A stretch of DNA of 64,000 nt, taken from positions 2,294,001 through 2,358,000 of the forward strand of contig NZ_CP011412.1 in the NCBI RefSeq assembly GCF_001007875.1, given 5' to 3'. Positions 1-9,087 of the stretch are shown here, in pieces. The position numbers were made by a program, and so were the translations under genes. The DNA comes from Sedimenticola thiotaurini (GTDB lineage: Bacteria > Pseudomonadota > Gammaproteobacteria > Chromatiales > Chromatiaceae). The notes under the pieces were generated by a model. That model was given only the letters and a program-made list of their open reading frames with translations. It searched no databases and was not told where the DNA came from. How positions within the stretch are numbered: position 1 is the stretch's first letter; every line of letters begins with the position of its first letter.

Positions 1-115
1 GCCGGTGACTCCGAACCATAATCGGCTCAATAATCATCAATAGCGCGGAAATGCCGAACGAGCCCCACACATAGAGGGCATAACCGCCCATATTAAAAAA
101 CTCAGCCACCGTCAT
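1..115 (-). CDS. ccmD: CcmD, haem exporter small membrane protein (partial, cut by window start)
   Basis: The first 38 codons can be read; the 3' end lies outside the window. The peptide begins MTVAEFFNMGGYALYVWGSF and continues with one hydrophobic segment and a basic stretch (MVRSHR), the usual CcmD plan. Its ATG overlaps the ccmC stop in an ATGA arrangement, which indicates translational coupling. CcmD is a small inner-membrane protein that helps release holo-CcmE from the CcmABC complex during system I cytochrome c maturation. The call rests on position directly after ccmC plus composition, because the protein is too short for a strong motif. Confidence 0.85.
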   Translation of the reverse strand, partial: MTVAEFFNMGGYALYVWGSFGISALLMIIEPIMVRSHR

Positions 116-861
116 TGCCGCACCTCTTCCAATTGACTGACCCAGGTGGTATCCGCTTCCCGTTCCAGGATGATGGAGCGCACACGGGCCATGGCAACCG
201 CAATGGTGTAGGCCCAGAAAGCCAGGGCCATGATCAGCATGGTCCAGAGCATGGTCTCGCCCATCTTGGAACCGTTATCCAAACTGATACTGGCCCCCTG
301 ATGCAGCGTATTCCACCACTGCACGGAATAATAGATGATCGGGATATTCACCACGCCCACCAGCACCAGGAGAGCGCCCGCCCGGTCCGCCCGACGGGTA
401 TCGTCGATTGCGCCCTGCAGGGCCATATAGCCGAGATAGAGAAACAGCAGAATCAGCTCGGAGGTGAGCCGGGCATCCCATACCCACCAGGTCCCCCACA
501 TCGGTTTACCCCAGAAGGCGCCGGTCCAGAGCGCCAGAAAGGTGAACATGGCCCCGGTGGGTGCCAGCGCACGGGTCATCATGCCCGACAGGCGGGTATT
601 GAACACCAGTCCGACAGCGGCCCAGAAGGCCATGATCAGGTAGATGAACATGGACATCCAGGCGGCAGGGACATGCACAAAAATAATGCGGTACCCCTCG
701 CCCTGCTTGTAGTCGGTGGGTGCCACAAAGAAACTCATGTAGAGCCCCACAGCAATCAGGCCAACGGCAAGCACGGTAAAAATCGGCACCATACGACCCG
801 CCAGGGGATAGAAAGTGGCTGGTGATGAAAACTTGAACCAGTTAATTAATCTTGAATTCAT
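112..861 (-). CDS. ccmC: CcmC, haem transporter/ligase for CcmE
   Basis: A 249-residue polytopic membrane protein of usual CcmC length. The tryptophan-rich motif WGTWWVWDARLT lies at residues 123-134, with candidate haem-ligand histidines in the periplasmic loops on either side (FVHVPAAW, H63; NTLHQGAS, H187). CcmC presents haem to the chaperone CcmE at the periplasmic face of the inner membrane. It is separated from ccmB by about 170 bases, longer than usual for this operon, and no gene is seen in that gap. No clear ribosome-binding site precedes the ATG, so a slightly later start cannot be excluded. It overlaps ccmD by 4 bases. Confidence 0.95.
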   Translation of the reverse strand: MNSRLINWFKFSSPATFYPLAGRMVPIFTVLAVGLIAVGLYMSFFVAPTDYKQGEGYRIIFVHVPAAWMSMFIYLIMAFWAAVGLVFNTRLSGMMTRALAPTGAMFTFLALWTGAFWGKPMWGTWWVWDARLTSELILLFLYLGYMALQGAIDDTRRADRAGALLVLVGVVNIPIIYYSVQWWNTLHQGASISLDNGSKMGETMLWTMLIMALAFWAYTIAVAMARVRSIILEREADTTWVSQLEEVRQ

Positions 862-1029
862 TGGATTATATTAAGACCAACTGCTCCGGGCGTTTGATAA
901 TACAAACGGGGTTTGGTTCCCCCATCCGCCAGATAAATTAATACCGCTACTGATATATTCCCAACCTGGTCACGGACCAGCTTTGATTAAGGACAAATCC
1001 GCAGCCAAAAGTAGCACGCATTTCTCCTG

Positions 1030-1704
1030 CTACTCCACGGAAATTCGCAATCCCGCCGAAGCGGCCAACGGCGCCAACAGCAGGGATAATACCAGAATGG
1101 CACCCAGCATGGAGATATGCCCCTGACCGCCCAGACCGGACGCGGTAGCCTCTACCGCTCCCGAACCGAAAATCAACACTGGAATATAGAGAGGCAGGAC
1201 CAGCAACGAGACCAACACACCGCCGCCACGCAGCCCCAGGGTCAAAGCCGCACCGATGGCACCGATCAGGCTCAGGGCCGGCGTTCCCAATAAAAGTGAC
1301 ACCACCATCACACCCAGCGCTTCACTGGAGAGGTCGTACTGCAGCCCCAGCAGTGGAGCCATCAGCACCAGGGGCAAGCCGGTTACCAGCCAGTGGGCCA
1401 CGATCTTGGCCAGTACCAGAATAAACAGCGGCTGGGGAGTGAGCAGCATCTGCTCCAGCGCGCCATCCTCAAAATCGACCGCAAACAGCCGCTCCAGCGC
1501 CAGCATGGAGGCGAGCAGGGCCGCCACCCAGAAGACCCCCGGAGCAATCAGACGCAGGGTCTTCATCTCCGGACCAATACCCAGCGGAAACAGGCTCACC
1601 ACGATGACAAAGAAGAACAGGGTAGTGAACAGATCGGAACGTCGACGCATCGCCAGCAACAGGTCACGACCCACCAGTGCCCTGAAAGTGCTAAACACGT
1701 CCAT
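1030..1704 (-). CDS. ccmB: CcmB, haem exporter permease
   Basis: A 224-residue membrane protein with about six hydrophobic segments, matching the CcmB family in length and in motifs such as FWVAALLASMLALERLF and EQMLLTPQP. CcmB is the permease partner of the CcmA ATPase in the CcmABCD complex that drives release of haem-loaded CcmE for cytochrome c assembly. The start overlaps the end of ccmA by 14 bases, as expected for a translationally coupled pair. Nothing in the sequence looks damaged. Confidence 0.95.
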   Translation of the reverse strand: MDVFSTFRALVGRDLLLAMRRRSDLFTTLFFFVIVVSLFPLGIGPEMKTLRLIAPGVFWVAALLASMLALERLFAVDFEDGALEQMLLTPQPLFILVLAKIVAHWLVTGLPLVLMAPLLGLQYDLSSEALGVMVVSLLLGTPALSLIGAIGAALTLGLRGGGVLVSLLVLPLYIPVLIFGSGAVEATASGLGGQGHISMLGAILVLSLLLAPLAASAGLRISVE

Positions 1705-2326
1705 CCTCCTTCCAGCCCAGGCGCAGCTCCTTGACCTGTTCCCGGGTGATATTTACTTCCTGGTGGGTGGTGAGCATCACCATACCGCCACCATTTATGT
1801 GTTCACGCATGATCGACTGGAGAAAATCAACCGCCGCCACGTCCAGGGCGGTGAAGGGTTCATCCAGCACCCAGAGACGGGATCTGTTCACCAGCAGTCG
1901 GGCCAGCGCGACCCGTCTTTTCTGCCCTTGCGAAAGCACTCGACTGGGCAGATCCTCATGCCCCATCAGACCCATTTTTTCCAGCGAATCCCAGGCCTGC
2001 CGCTCGGTAATGGGATTGCCATCCAGTGTGCTGCATACACGCAGATTCTCCACTCCGGTCAGGTCATCCTTGATACCGTTTTTATGCCCGATGAAGAGTA
2101 CCTCCCGGCTGAACTCCTCCCGCAGTCGGTGGATCGATTCGCCATTCCAGCGGATCTCACCATCACTTTCCCGCATCAGGCCACACACGGTGCGCATCAG
2201 GGTGGTCTTACCACTGCCATTATGACCGTGCAGGTGCAGCAGCTCTCCCGCCTCCAGCGTGAAGCTGAGGTCGGAAAACAGTTTACGGTCACCGCGGATG
2301 CAGGCCAGGCCCGCCACTTCGAGCAT
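1691..2326 (-). CDS. ccmA: CcmA, haem exporter ATP-binding protein
   Basis: A 211-residue ABC ATPase. Walker A is GHNGSGKTT at residues 34-42, the signature motif is LSQGQKRRVALARLL, and Walker B with D-loop is LWVLDEPFTALD. The reading frame stays open upstream to 2644, but that part runs antisense over rdgB. The ATG at 2326 is preferred because it gives the usual CcmA length and has AAAGGTG about 6 bases upstream. CcmA hydrolyses ATP to free haem-loaded CcmE from CcmCD. It is the first gene of the visible ccm cluster and is divergent from rdgB, so the roughly 120-base gap should hold both promoters. Confidence 0.95.
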   Translation of the reverse strand: MLEVAGLACIRGDRKLFSDLSFTLEAGELLHLHGHNGSGKTTLMRTVCGLMRESDGEIRWNGESIHRLREEFSREVLFIGHKNGIKDDLTGVENLRVCSTLDGNPITERQAWDSLEKMGLMGHEDLPSRVLSQGQKRRVALARLLVNRSRLWVLDEPFTALDVAAVDFLQSIMREHINGGGMVMLTTHQEVNITREQVKELRLGWKEDGRV

Positions 2327-2446
2327 TGAGAACACCTTTAATTGAGCCAAAAACCGCCCGATTGTACACAGCCTGACCGAGCTTTCCCATACAGCCGTGT
2401 TCCGGGGTAGAATCCTCTTCATCAATTCACAGCAGGAAACCGTGTC

Positions 2447-3052
2447 ATGACAGCAACTCATCGTGGAGAAAAGGTGGTATTGGCCAGCAGCAACGCCGGC
2501 AAAGTGCGTGAAATCAACCAGTTGCTGTCGCAACAGGAGATCCAGGTGGTACCCCAGAGTCAATTTGACACGCCGGAGGCGGAAGAGACCGGTCTGACCT
2601 TCGTGGAGAACGCCATCCTCAAGGCGCGTAATGCCGCGCGCCACAGTGGCCTGCCGGCAATCGCCGATGACTCCGGTATCGAAGTGGATGCACTCCAGGG
2701 TGCGCCGGGGATCTATTCAGCCCGCTTTGCCGGGCCCGCCTGCGATGATCAGGCCAACAACGACAAACTACTGGCCGACCTGGAAGGCGTTCCGGATGAA
2801 GAGCGCACCGCCCGTTTTCAGTGTGTCATGGTCTATCTGCGGCACGCCGACGACCCCACGCCACTGATCTGCCAGGGCACCTGGGAGGGGCGTATCCTGC
2901 ATGCACCCCAGGGGGAGAACGGCTTTGGCTATGACCCGCTGTTCCTGGTGCCCGAATTCGGCTGCAGCTCCGCCGAGCTTGCCCCGGAACAGAAGAACGC
3001 CCTGAGTCACCGGGGCCAGGCACTGCGCCAGCTGGTGGCCGCCCTCACCTGA
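2447..3052 (+). CDS. rdgB: RdgB/HAM1 family XTP/dITP pyrophosphatase
   Basis: A 201-residue protein of normal family length. The substrate-binding motif [10 protein letters not shown] is near residue 14, the metal-site region reads [12 protein letters not shown], and the C-terminal part has the conserved [11 protein letters not shown] and LSHRGQAL segments. The enzyme hydrolyses non-canonical purine nucleoside triphosphates (ITP, dITP, XTP) to monophosphates and so keeps deaminated bases out of DNA and RNA. An AGGAAA element lies 8 bases before the ATG. The gene stands alone on the plus strand, divergent from ccmA. Confidence 0.95.
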   Translation: MTATHRGEKVVLASSNAGKVREINQLLSQQEIQVVPQSQFDTPEAEETGLTFVENAILKARNAARHSGLPAIADDSGIEVDALQGAPGIYSARFAGPACDDQANNDKLLADLEGVPDEERTARFQCVMVYLRHADDPTPLICQGTWEGRILHAPQGENGFGYDPLFLVPEFGCSSAELAPEQKNALSHRGQALRQLVAALT

Positions 3053-3149
3053 GGTGTCATAAAACCTTAATCATTGCGCAACCGGTCTGACATCAGAGTT
3101 CGATAGCCTGCTGCCCTGAAACCAAGGACTAACAGCAAAGAGATCGAAC

Positions 3150-3500
3150 ATGAATCATTCCCATGCGTTCCTGAACAACCATATCAACCTGCTGCAACCG
3201 GCCCAGATCGGCTACCACGGCCGCACCTTCTCGGCCACCCTGGGCAGTCTGACTACCGATGGGGCACTGCTGGAGACCCACGCACTGACCCTGCCGGTCG
3301 GCATGGAGGTGGATCTGTCACTGACCCTGGGGCGCACATCCTGGCAGATCAAGGCGGTCATCACCCACACCACTCCCCACGAGATCGGCGTCCTGTTCCG
3401 GCAGCCCCAGCAGCAGCTCTATGATGCCGCCCACGACCAACTGCCGCTCAGCTTCCAGCCCACCCGTCGTCACGCCCCGGCACCGAGCGCCAGATTCTGA
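3150..3500 (+). CDS. Small PilZ-like protein (tentative)
   Basis: A 116-residue soluble protein with no signal peptide or membrane segment. The pattern SLTTDGALLE followed by VGMEVDLSLTLG, an IKAVITH strand and a later IGVLFRQP resembles a PilZ fold, in which a D/N-x-S-x-x-G turn is followed by beta strands and a GV-x-F motif. The N-terminal RxxxR c-di-GMP-binding motif is not evident, so binding cannot be claimed. It could equally be an unrelated small beta-barrel protein. The ATG is preceded by AAGAGA. It converges with the CoA-transferase gene with only 3 bases between the two stops and no visible terminator. Confidence 0.45.
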   Translation: MNHSHAFLNNHINLLQPAQIGYHGRTFSATLGSLTTDGALLETHALTLPVGMEVDLSLTLGRTSWQIKAVITHTTPHEIGVLFRQPQQQLYDAAHDQLPLSFQPTRRHAPAPSARF

Positions 3501-3503
3501 CGG

Positions 3504-4682
3504 TTACTCTTCGAGCAGCCAGTTCAATACCGCTTCGGTGTCGGCCCCCAGCAGGGGGGGCGCGCCCGGGTACTCCACCGGGGTGCGGGAAAACTTCACC
3601 GGGTTGGCCACCTGGGGCACCTGACCGGCAAGCGGATGGGGCAGATCCAGCCGCATACCCCGGGCCAGCACCTGGGGATCCTGGAACACCTGATCGATAC
3701 TGTTGATCGGCCCGCAGGGAACCTGCTCCGCATCCAGCAACCGACGCCACTCGGTGGTTGTTTTTTTCCTGAACAGGGACTCCAGTAGCGGAATCAACTG
3801 CTGGCGATGCTTCACCCGCTGTCGATTGGTGGCAAAACGGTCATCCCGGGCCAGCTCCGCCTGGCCCAATACCTTGCAGCAGGCGGCAAACTGCCGGTCG
3901 TTGCCCACCGCCAGCATCAGAAAACCATCACGGGTCGGCATCGCCTGGTAGGGCACAATATTGGGATGGGCAGTTCCCTGACGCCCCGGCGCCTCGCCAC
4001 TCACCAGATAGTTCATACCCTGGTTGGCCAGCCAGGCGACCTGGGTATCCAGTAGTGCCAGATCGATATATTGCCCCTCGCCGCTTCTATCCCGGTGATG
4101 CAGTGCCGCCAGGATGGCGCTGACCGCATACATCCCGGTCATCAGATCCACCACGGCCACACCGACCTTCTGGGGGCCACCGCCGGGCAGATCATCCCGT
4201 TCGCCGGTGATACTCATCAGACCGCCCCGCGCCTGTACCATGGCGTCATAACCGGCCAACCCCGCATCCGGACCGGTCTGACCGAAGCCGGTAATGGAGC
4301 AGTAGATCAGGCCGGGATGTTCCGCCGACAGGGACGCATAATCGAGACCGTACTTTTTCAGCCCACCCAGTTTGAAGTTCTCCACCAGCACATCGGCCCG
4401 GCTGGCCAACTGCCGGATAATGGCCTGACCGGAGGGGGTGGTGATATCCACAGCGACGGACTTCTTGCCGCGATTGGCAGAGAGATAGTAGGCGGATTCA
4501 CTGGTATCGGCACCCTGCCCGTCCTTCAGGAACGGGGGACCCCAGTGGCGCGTGTCGTCCCCCACTTCGGGTCGCTCGATCTTCCACACCGTAGCGCCGT
4601 AATCGGCCAGTAACTGGGTTGCCCAGGGACCGGCCAGTACACGACTCAGGTCCAGTACCCTTATCCCCTTCAATGGTCCCAT
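3504..4682 (-). CDS. Class III (CaiB/BaiF, formyl-CoA transferase-type) CoA-transferase
   Basis: A 392-residue protein of normal family length. The N-terminus (GIRVLDLSRVLAGPWATQLL) and the segments ANRGKKSVAVD, VLVENFKLGGL and CSITGFGQTGP are hallmarks of family III CoA-transferases. The predicted catalytic aspartate is in VVDLMTGMYA near residue 177. These enzymes move CoA between carboxylic acids through an aspartyl-CoA thioester. The substrate cannot be told from sequence, and no neighbouring gene indicates one. No acyl-CoA synthetase or dehydrogenase is adjacent, so an operon role is not supported. Confidence 0.9.
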   Translation of the reverse strand: MGPLKGIRVLDLSRVLAGPWATQLLADYGATVWKIERPEVGDDTRHWGPPFLKDGQGADTSESAYYLSANRGKKSVAVDITTPSGQAIIRQLASRADVLVENFKLGGLKKYGLDYASLSAEHPGLIYCSITGFGQTGPDAGLAGYDAMVQARGGLMSITGERDDLPGGGPQKVGVAVVDLMTGMYAVSAILAALHHRDRSGEGQYIDLALLDTQVAWLANQGMNYLVSGEAPGRQGTAHPNIVPYQAMPTRDGFLMLAVGNDRQFAACCKVLGQAELARDDRFATNRQRVKHRQQLIPLLESLFRKKTTTEWRRLLDAEQVPCGPINSIDQVFQDPQVLARGMRLDLPHPLAGQVPQVANPVKFSRTPVEYPGAPPLLGADTEAVLNWLLEE

Positions 4683-4902
4683 GGTGCTATCGATACCCGG
4701 TCAGAGTGATAACGGGGTGCCGCTGCACTCCGTACTGAAATTGACCCAGCGCTGTCAGGCGCTGCCGGTCCTGCGGTAAAACGCCAAACACTACCCGGGA
4801 AGTGCTGTTGCCGCCGGCTCCGACCGGGTGCCTGGAGGGCAGTGGGCAACCGGGCCGGAATGAGCCGGGGGTGATCTCTCCGGTCCCGGAGGACAGGTCG
4901 GA

Positions 4903-5358
4903 TCAATACAGGGCACGCTCCAGCCGCCGGAAAAACTCGCCCCGCTCGAAGGGTTTGGCGATAAACCCTCTGGCGCCGATTTTCCGCACCCAGGTGCGGA
5001 TGGTGGCCTGCTGGTTGCCGCTGACAATAATGACCGGGATATCCTGGGTGTCCACGTCGGTCTGCAGTTTCCGGGTTGCCTGGAACCCGTCCATGCCCGG
5101 CATCATCACATCCATGAAAATCAGATTCGGTTTGTGGGTACGCGCCAGCTCAATGCCCTGTGCACCATCTTCCGCCTCCAGTGTGCGGTAACCGGACTGC
5201 TGCAGCATATTGCTCATCAGCCGGCGCACGGTGCGGGAATCATCCACAATCAGCACCGTGGTCCCCGCGCGGGGTTTTATTCGGCGGTTGACCCGGCGAT
5301 CCTGATTAACTGGTTCCCGTTTGCGCTGAAACCTTCGGTATAAACTTAACAACCCCAT
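4903..5358 (-). CDS. Stand-alone response regulator receiver protein (PilG/PilH/CheY-like)
   Basis: A 151-residue protein with a basic N-terminal tail of about 33 residues and one receiver domain. The acidic pair is in LIVDDSRTVRR, the phosphoacceptor Asp in FMDVMMPGMDG, and the conserved Lys in IAKPFERGEF. There is no output domain, so it should act by protein-protein contact as CheY, PilG or PilH do. The receiver wording (SRTVRRLMSNMLQQSGY) is closest to the twitching-motility PilH type. No kinase is adjacent, and the partner is unknown. About 220 bases without a gene separate it from the CoA-transferase. Confidence 0.85.
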   Translation of the reverse strand: MGLLSLYRRFQRKREPVNQDRRVNRRIKPRAGTTVLIVDDSRTVRRLMSNMLQQSGYRTLEAEDGAQGIELARTHKPNLIFMDVMMPGMDGFQATRKLQTDVDTQDIPVIIVSGNQQATIRTWVRKIGARGFIAKPFERGEFFRRLERALY

Positions 5359-5464
5359 CGACCTGCACTCTCACTACAACATTTAAACAGTGGCCAAATG
5401 TTAACCGAAACAACCCGATTGACTATAGGGGGAATCTGAAAATCTGTGGACTGATAACTGACGT

Positions 5465-6400
5465 TCAGAAGGTCAACTCGCCACGGGCCCGACGCTCCAG
5501 GGGCATCAATGCACCGGTGATCAACTGATGGGCGGGTGTGGCCACGCCGTAGCGCTGCCCCAGACGCACCACGGCACCATTCCAGGCGTCGATCTCCGAC
5601 GGCCTGCCCGCAGCGATATCCCGTTGCAGAGAGCTGGTACCGCCAGGTTCCAGGGCATCGATAAATGCCCAGGTCTGGGGGATCGTATCATCAGGCAGGT
5701 CGATACCGGCCGCCCGGGCGACCGCCCGGGTCTCCTGCATACAGGCTTCAATGATCGCACGCGTTTCCGGTTGCTCACGCAGAATGCCGATCGGCGCCCG
5801 GCTGATCGCCCCCAGTCCACCCCAGCCGGTGATAAACAGAAATTTCTTCCACATCGCCGACAGGATGGAATCGGGCAGCTCCACTGTGATACCGGCCTCC
5901 GTCAATGCCGTCGCCAATTGTTCCAGACGGGCGCTGGATGTGCCATCGAGCTCCCCCAGCATCAGGGTCGGTTCATGCCCGATATGACGAATCAGTCCCG
6001 GTCTTTCGATAAAACTGAATATTTTCGCCACGCCACCCAGCACCCGTTCCGGCCCGAGCACCTCACCCAGCCGGTCAGGGGCTTCCACCCCATTGAGCAG
6101 GGAGACAACAAAGGTATCCGGGCCGATCAGGGGCGCCATGGCCCGGGCCACCTCATCCACCTGCCAGTTCTTGACACAGACCAGCACCAGGTCCACAGGA
6201 CCGATCTGCGCCGGGTTATCCGTAGCGGTTGGCGACGGAAGCGTGAAATCCCCGTTAATGCTCTCCACCACCAGCCCCTGTTGCTGCATCGCCTGCAGAT
6301 GGGCGCCCCGGGCAATGAACCCCACCTGATGTCCACTATTGGCCAGGCGGCCGCCGAAGTAACCACCCACACCACCACTGCCATACACGGCTATTCTCAT
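5465..6400 (-). CDS. 2-dehydropantoate 2-reductase family protein (ApbA/PanE)
   Basis: A 311-residue protein with an N-terminal Rossmann motif (VYGSGGVGGYFGGRLA, residues 5-20) typical of NADPH-dependent ketopantoate reductases. The predicted catalytic Lys is in MWKKFLFITGWGG, and the C-terminal substrate region is RDIAAGRPSEIDAWNGAVV. Ketopantoate reductase makes pantoate for coenzyme A synthesis, but many genomes carry several ApbA/PanE paralogues of unknown substrate. Without a panB or panC neighbour the exact reaction is not secure. The ATG gives a complete Rossmann motif at the extreme N-terminus, which supports this start. Confidence 0.85.
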   Translation of the reverse strand: MRIAVYGSGGVGGYFGGRLANSGHQVGFIARGAHLQAMQQQGLVVESINGDFTLPSPTATDNPAQIGPVDLVLVCVKNWQVDEVARAMAPLIGPDTFVVSLLNGVEAPDRLGEVLGPERVLGGVAKIFSFIERPGLIRHIGHEPTLMLGELDGTSSARLEQLATALTEAGITVELPDSILSAMWKKFLFITGWGGLGAISRAPIGILREQPETRAIIEACMQETRAVARAAGIDLPDDTIPQTWAFIDALEPGGTSSLQRDIAAGRPSEIDAWNGAVVRLGQRYGVATPAHQLITGALMPLERRARGELTF

Positions 6401-6554
6401 TCGAATACTCCTGGTTTTTCACTACCGCCCATTTCCGTTCTGACTGGAAATCCGGATCAGTCCCACCACTTCCCTATCATAGCGGCCCGCCGACATTTTT
6501 ATCGGCACCGCCTGTGCCCATGCAATAAACCGCCGCCCAGGAGTGTCTTACCGA

Positions 6555-7418
6555 TCAACTGGTCACAAAGCGGATAATCTCCTCAGCAATACGATCCGCC
6601 CCGGCGCCATACAGCATGGTCATGTGGTTACCCGGCACCGCGCAGTAGCGCCCCCGGGGCAGGGCCGCCACGGTTGCTTGCGCTTGTTCAGGCGGCAGCA
6701 GTGGCGGCGCACCGGGCAGACCGTAACTGCCGGTGGCATTCAACAGCAAGGTGGGTTGACCGATCAGGGGCAGTTTCTCCAGCCACGGCTCAGCCAGTAC
6801 ATGCTCCACCGCTTCGGTTATGGCTGCCGGTGATGAGCGGGACACCACACGACCATCCGGCAGCGTCTCCACATCGGCACGAAAATAACTCTCAATGGCC
6901 GGGTCCCACCAGTGATAAAAGAACGGCATCACTTTCACTGCAGCCAGGTAGGTCTCCCAGGATGGCACCGGTTTACCCAGTCGATCAATGGCCGGTTGTA
7001 TCAGCTGCCGGGTATCCGGATGCATCTCTGCGGCGGCATCTATCACCACCAGTCTTTCCACCCGCTCCGGGTAGTGCGCCGCCAGGTAGAGGCCCAGCAG
7101 TCCCCCATAGGAGTGGCCACCCAGGATCACCCGGTCCAGCGCCAGCTGATCCAGCAGACCGATAACGTCCGCCGCATGATCGGCCAGGCTGTATCCCGTC
7201 TCCGGTTTGTCGCTCAACCCGCGGCCACGCAGATCCAGGGCCAGCAATCTCACCGCCGGCACCAGTCCGGCAGCCACCAGGCCATCGAAAGCGTGCGCAT
7301 TGGCGGTCAGGCCGGGCATAAGCAGTAAGGTCACCCCGTCCGATTGATAATCCAGATAGTGCAACCTGATGCCATTTGCCTGTCGATATTGATCCACATG
7401 TCCCCCGGTATTAATCAA
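6555..7418 (-). CDS. Alpha/beta hydrolase
   Basis: A 287-residue alpha/beta-hydrolase fold protein without signal peptide. The nucleophile elbow is GGHSYGGLLG (Ser), preceded by the oxyanion-region segment LLMPGLTANAHAFDGL. The strand-3 motif LALDLRGRGLSD is typical of the family, and the catalytic His is likely in VPGNHMTMLYG near the C-terminus. Family members include esterases, lactonases and C-C bond hydrolases; the substrate is not deducible here. It is on the same strand as the PanE-like gene about 150 bases upstream of it, so co-transcription is possible but not shown. Confidence 0.8.
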   Translation of the reverse strand: MINTGGHVDQYRQANGIRLHYLDYQSDGVTLLLMPGLTANAHAFDGLVAAGLVPAVRLLALDLRGRGLSDKPETGYSLADHAADVIGLLDQLALDRVILGGHSYGGLLGLYLAAHYPERVERLVVIDAAAEMHPDTRQLIQPAIDRLGKPVPSWETYLAAVKVMPFFYHWWDPAIESYFRADVETLPDGRVVSRSSPAAITEAVEHVLAEPWLEKLPLIGQPTLLLNATGSYGLPGAPPLLPPEQAQATVAALPRGRYCAVPGNHMTMLYGAGADRIAEEIIRFVTS

Positions 7419-7584
7419 CCATTCAAGCAGCCTGCAGGTATCGTCCCACGGCCCGCCTTTTAAGGGATAGCACGTTTTGTGGAATCAGCCTACCGCCGCC
7501 CGAGCGGTGAGGCTCCATCGCCATTGGAACAAGTGGGATAGTCGGTACCCTTTGGCTTGGATTTCCCCGGGCCGGGGCTTTCGA

Positions 7585-8301
7585 TCAGGTGTTAGGGCCA
7601 GTGGTTCGATCCGATGCATCCAACACCGCGCTGAAACCACAGAAACGCCGCAATTTAGAAACGGAGGCGATCTGAACCTGTTTGTTATCGATCTCCACAC
7701 CCTGCTCCCGCAGCGCGCTGAATGTGCGGGAGAGCCCCTCCTGCGACATACCCAGAAGAGCGGCCAGCATCTTTTTACTGTGCGGAAGGGTAATCTGGTT
7801 TTCGCCCCGCTCCTGGTCATGGGCCAGGTCCAATAGGAAAGCCGCCACCCGTTGGGCAGTGGTACGCAGGCGCTGGTTCTTCACCTGCCGCACCATGCTG
7901 CGGTACTGGGTGGAGAGGGTCGCCATCATCCTGAGACCGAGGTCTCCTCCGTGGCGGATCAGTTCAATCAGCTGGTCACCGGGTATCTTGAGTACGTGCG
8001 CCCGCTTGACAACCTCCGCCGACATCAGAAACCGCTTGCCGGTGATAACCGCGGCAAGGATAAAGGAGTCACCCGGATAGAGTATCTCTATCACCGTCTG
8101 CTGTCCGCCGGGTCCCTTGGCAGTCATCTGTACCAGGCCGGAGATCAGGATATAAAGGTAGTCCGCCCTGTCTCCTTCACGGAACAGATAATTTCCTTTT
8201 TCACAAACTGATTCCTGGGTGTGCAGCGCCACCAGTTCAAGGTCGGCACGGCTCATATCAGAGAAAAGCGGAATCTGCTCCAGTACGTTGGCTGTTATCA
8301 T
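7585..8301 (-). CDS. Crp/Fnr family transcriptional regulator (Dnr/Nnr-like)
   Basis: A 238-residue regulator. Residues 1-120 form a cyclic-nucleotide-binding-type sensor domain (LFREGDRADYLYILISGLVQ, YPGDSFILAAVI). The C-terminal helix-turn-helix has the recognition region KKMLAALLGMSQEGLSRTFSALR. The N-terminus lacks the cysteine cluster of FNR, so an oxygen-sensing Fe-S cluster is unlikely. Related NO- or haem-responsive Dnr/NnrR proteins share this layout, but the ligand is unknown. It is followed in the same direction, after 480 bases, by the Ser hydrolase gene and preceded by the HD-GYP gene. The target genes may be unlinked. Confidence 0.85.
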   Translation of the reverse strand: MITANVLEQIPLFSDMSRADLELVALHTQESVCEKGNYLFREGDRADYLYILISGLVQMTAKGPGGQQTVIEILYPGDSFILAAVITGKRFLMSAEVVKRAHVLKIPGDQLIELIRHGGDLGLRMMATLSTQYRSMVRQVKNQRLRTTAQRVAAFLLDLAHDQERGENQITLPHSKKMLAALLGMSQEGLSRTFSALREQGVEIDNKQVQIASVSKLRRFCGFSAVLDASDRTTGPNT

Positions 8302-8475
8302 ATTGCGTGAGTTTTTATTCTGGTGATCCGCATCCCGGCTCCGATCTGCTCCCTGCTGAAACAGTAGAGACTAACACATTATGCAGTAAAGGCACCGGAA
8401 CCAGCCTCCTGAAAACGGGCACACCATCCGGGTGGCGTGGTTGGTCGCTTGCAGCGGCATAGGGGCTTAAAATGT

Positions 8476-9087
8476 TCACCCAATGGTCCTGTCGCTCCCT
8501 TTCTGAACCAGCAACTCCAGCTTGTTCACCAGATAGGGGTCAAGTTTGCTTCCGGCCTCGCTCGACATAATATCCAGCACCGCGCTAACAGAACGGGCTT
8601 TATGATAGGGGCGGTAATTGGTCATGGCGTCAAAGCTGTCCGCCACGGAGATAATGCGGGAAGTTATCGGTATCTCCTCTCCCTGCAAGCCGTCCGGATA
8701 ACCCTCACCATTGAAAAACTCATGGTGATGCCTCACCGCCTTGGCCACCCGCTCCCCCGCCTGGAGGTTCAGCTCTCTGACGATGCCCTCCCCCTTTACG
8801 GAGTGGCTTTTCATCACCTCCATCTCCGCCTCCGTGAAATGTTCCGGCTTTAACAGGATATGGTCGGGGATGCCGATTTTACCGATGTCATGAAAAAAAG
8901 CGCCCAGTTCCAGTACGGCCAGTTCGGCCTTCTCAAGAGAACAGGCGAGACCGATCAGCCGGGAGAACCCGACTACGCGCCGGGAGTGAGCCTGGGTATG
9001 CTGGTCCCGTTCATTCAGTGCCACTCCCAATGCCCGTGAGCCGGGATCAAGGTCGAGGTGGTATTGAAACTCGATCATATCTTGCAT
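8476..9087 (-). CDS. HD-GYP domain protein (probable cyclic di-GMP phosphodiesterase)
   Basis: A protein of about 203 residues made almost entirely of one HD-GYP domain. Metal-site motifs are FFHDIGKIGIPD, the His pair in AVRHHHEFFNGEGYPDGLQG, and SVADSFDAM. The HD-GYP signature is intact, which is consistent with c-di-GMP hydrolysis to pGpG or GMP. A GTG at 9120 would lengthen it by 11 residues, but the ATG at 9087 is preferred because AGGAGAG lies just upstream. There is no receiver or membrane sensor domain, so the input is unknown; the short N-terminal 30 residues may be a docking segment. It is divergent from the chemoreceptor gene. Confidence 0.88.
   Translation of the reverse strand: MQDMIEFQYHLDLDPGSRALGVALNERDQHTQAHSRRVVGFSRLIGLACSLEKAELAVLELGAFFHDIGKIGIPDHILLKPEHFTEAEMEVMKSHSVKGEGIVRELNLQAGERVAKAVRHHHEFFNGEGYPDGLQGEEIPITSRIISVADSFDAMTNYRPYHKARSVSAVLDIMSSEAGSKLDPYLVNKLELLVQKGSDRTIG

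Noticed and set aside
862-1029. Possible small gene between ccmC and ccmB
   Set aside because: No frame of useful length with a ribosome-binding site or recognisable product; treated as spacer.
1256-2329. A 357-codon plus-strand frame opposite ccmB and ccmA
   Set aside because: No domain is recognisable, and both opposite-strand genes are clear family members; GC-rich coding DNA often leaves long antisense frames.
2327-2644. N-terminal extension of the ccmA frame
   Set aside because: It runs antisense over rdgB, has no CcmA similarity and would displace a good start with a ribosome-binding site at 2326.
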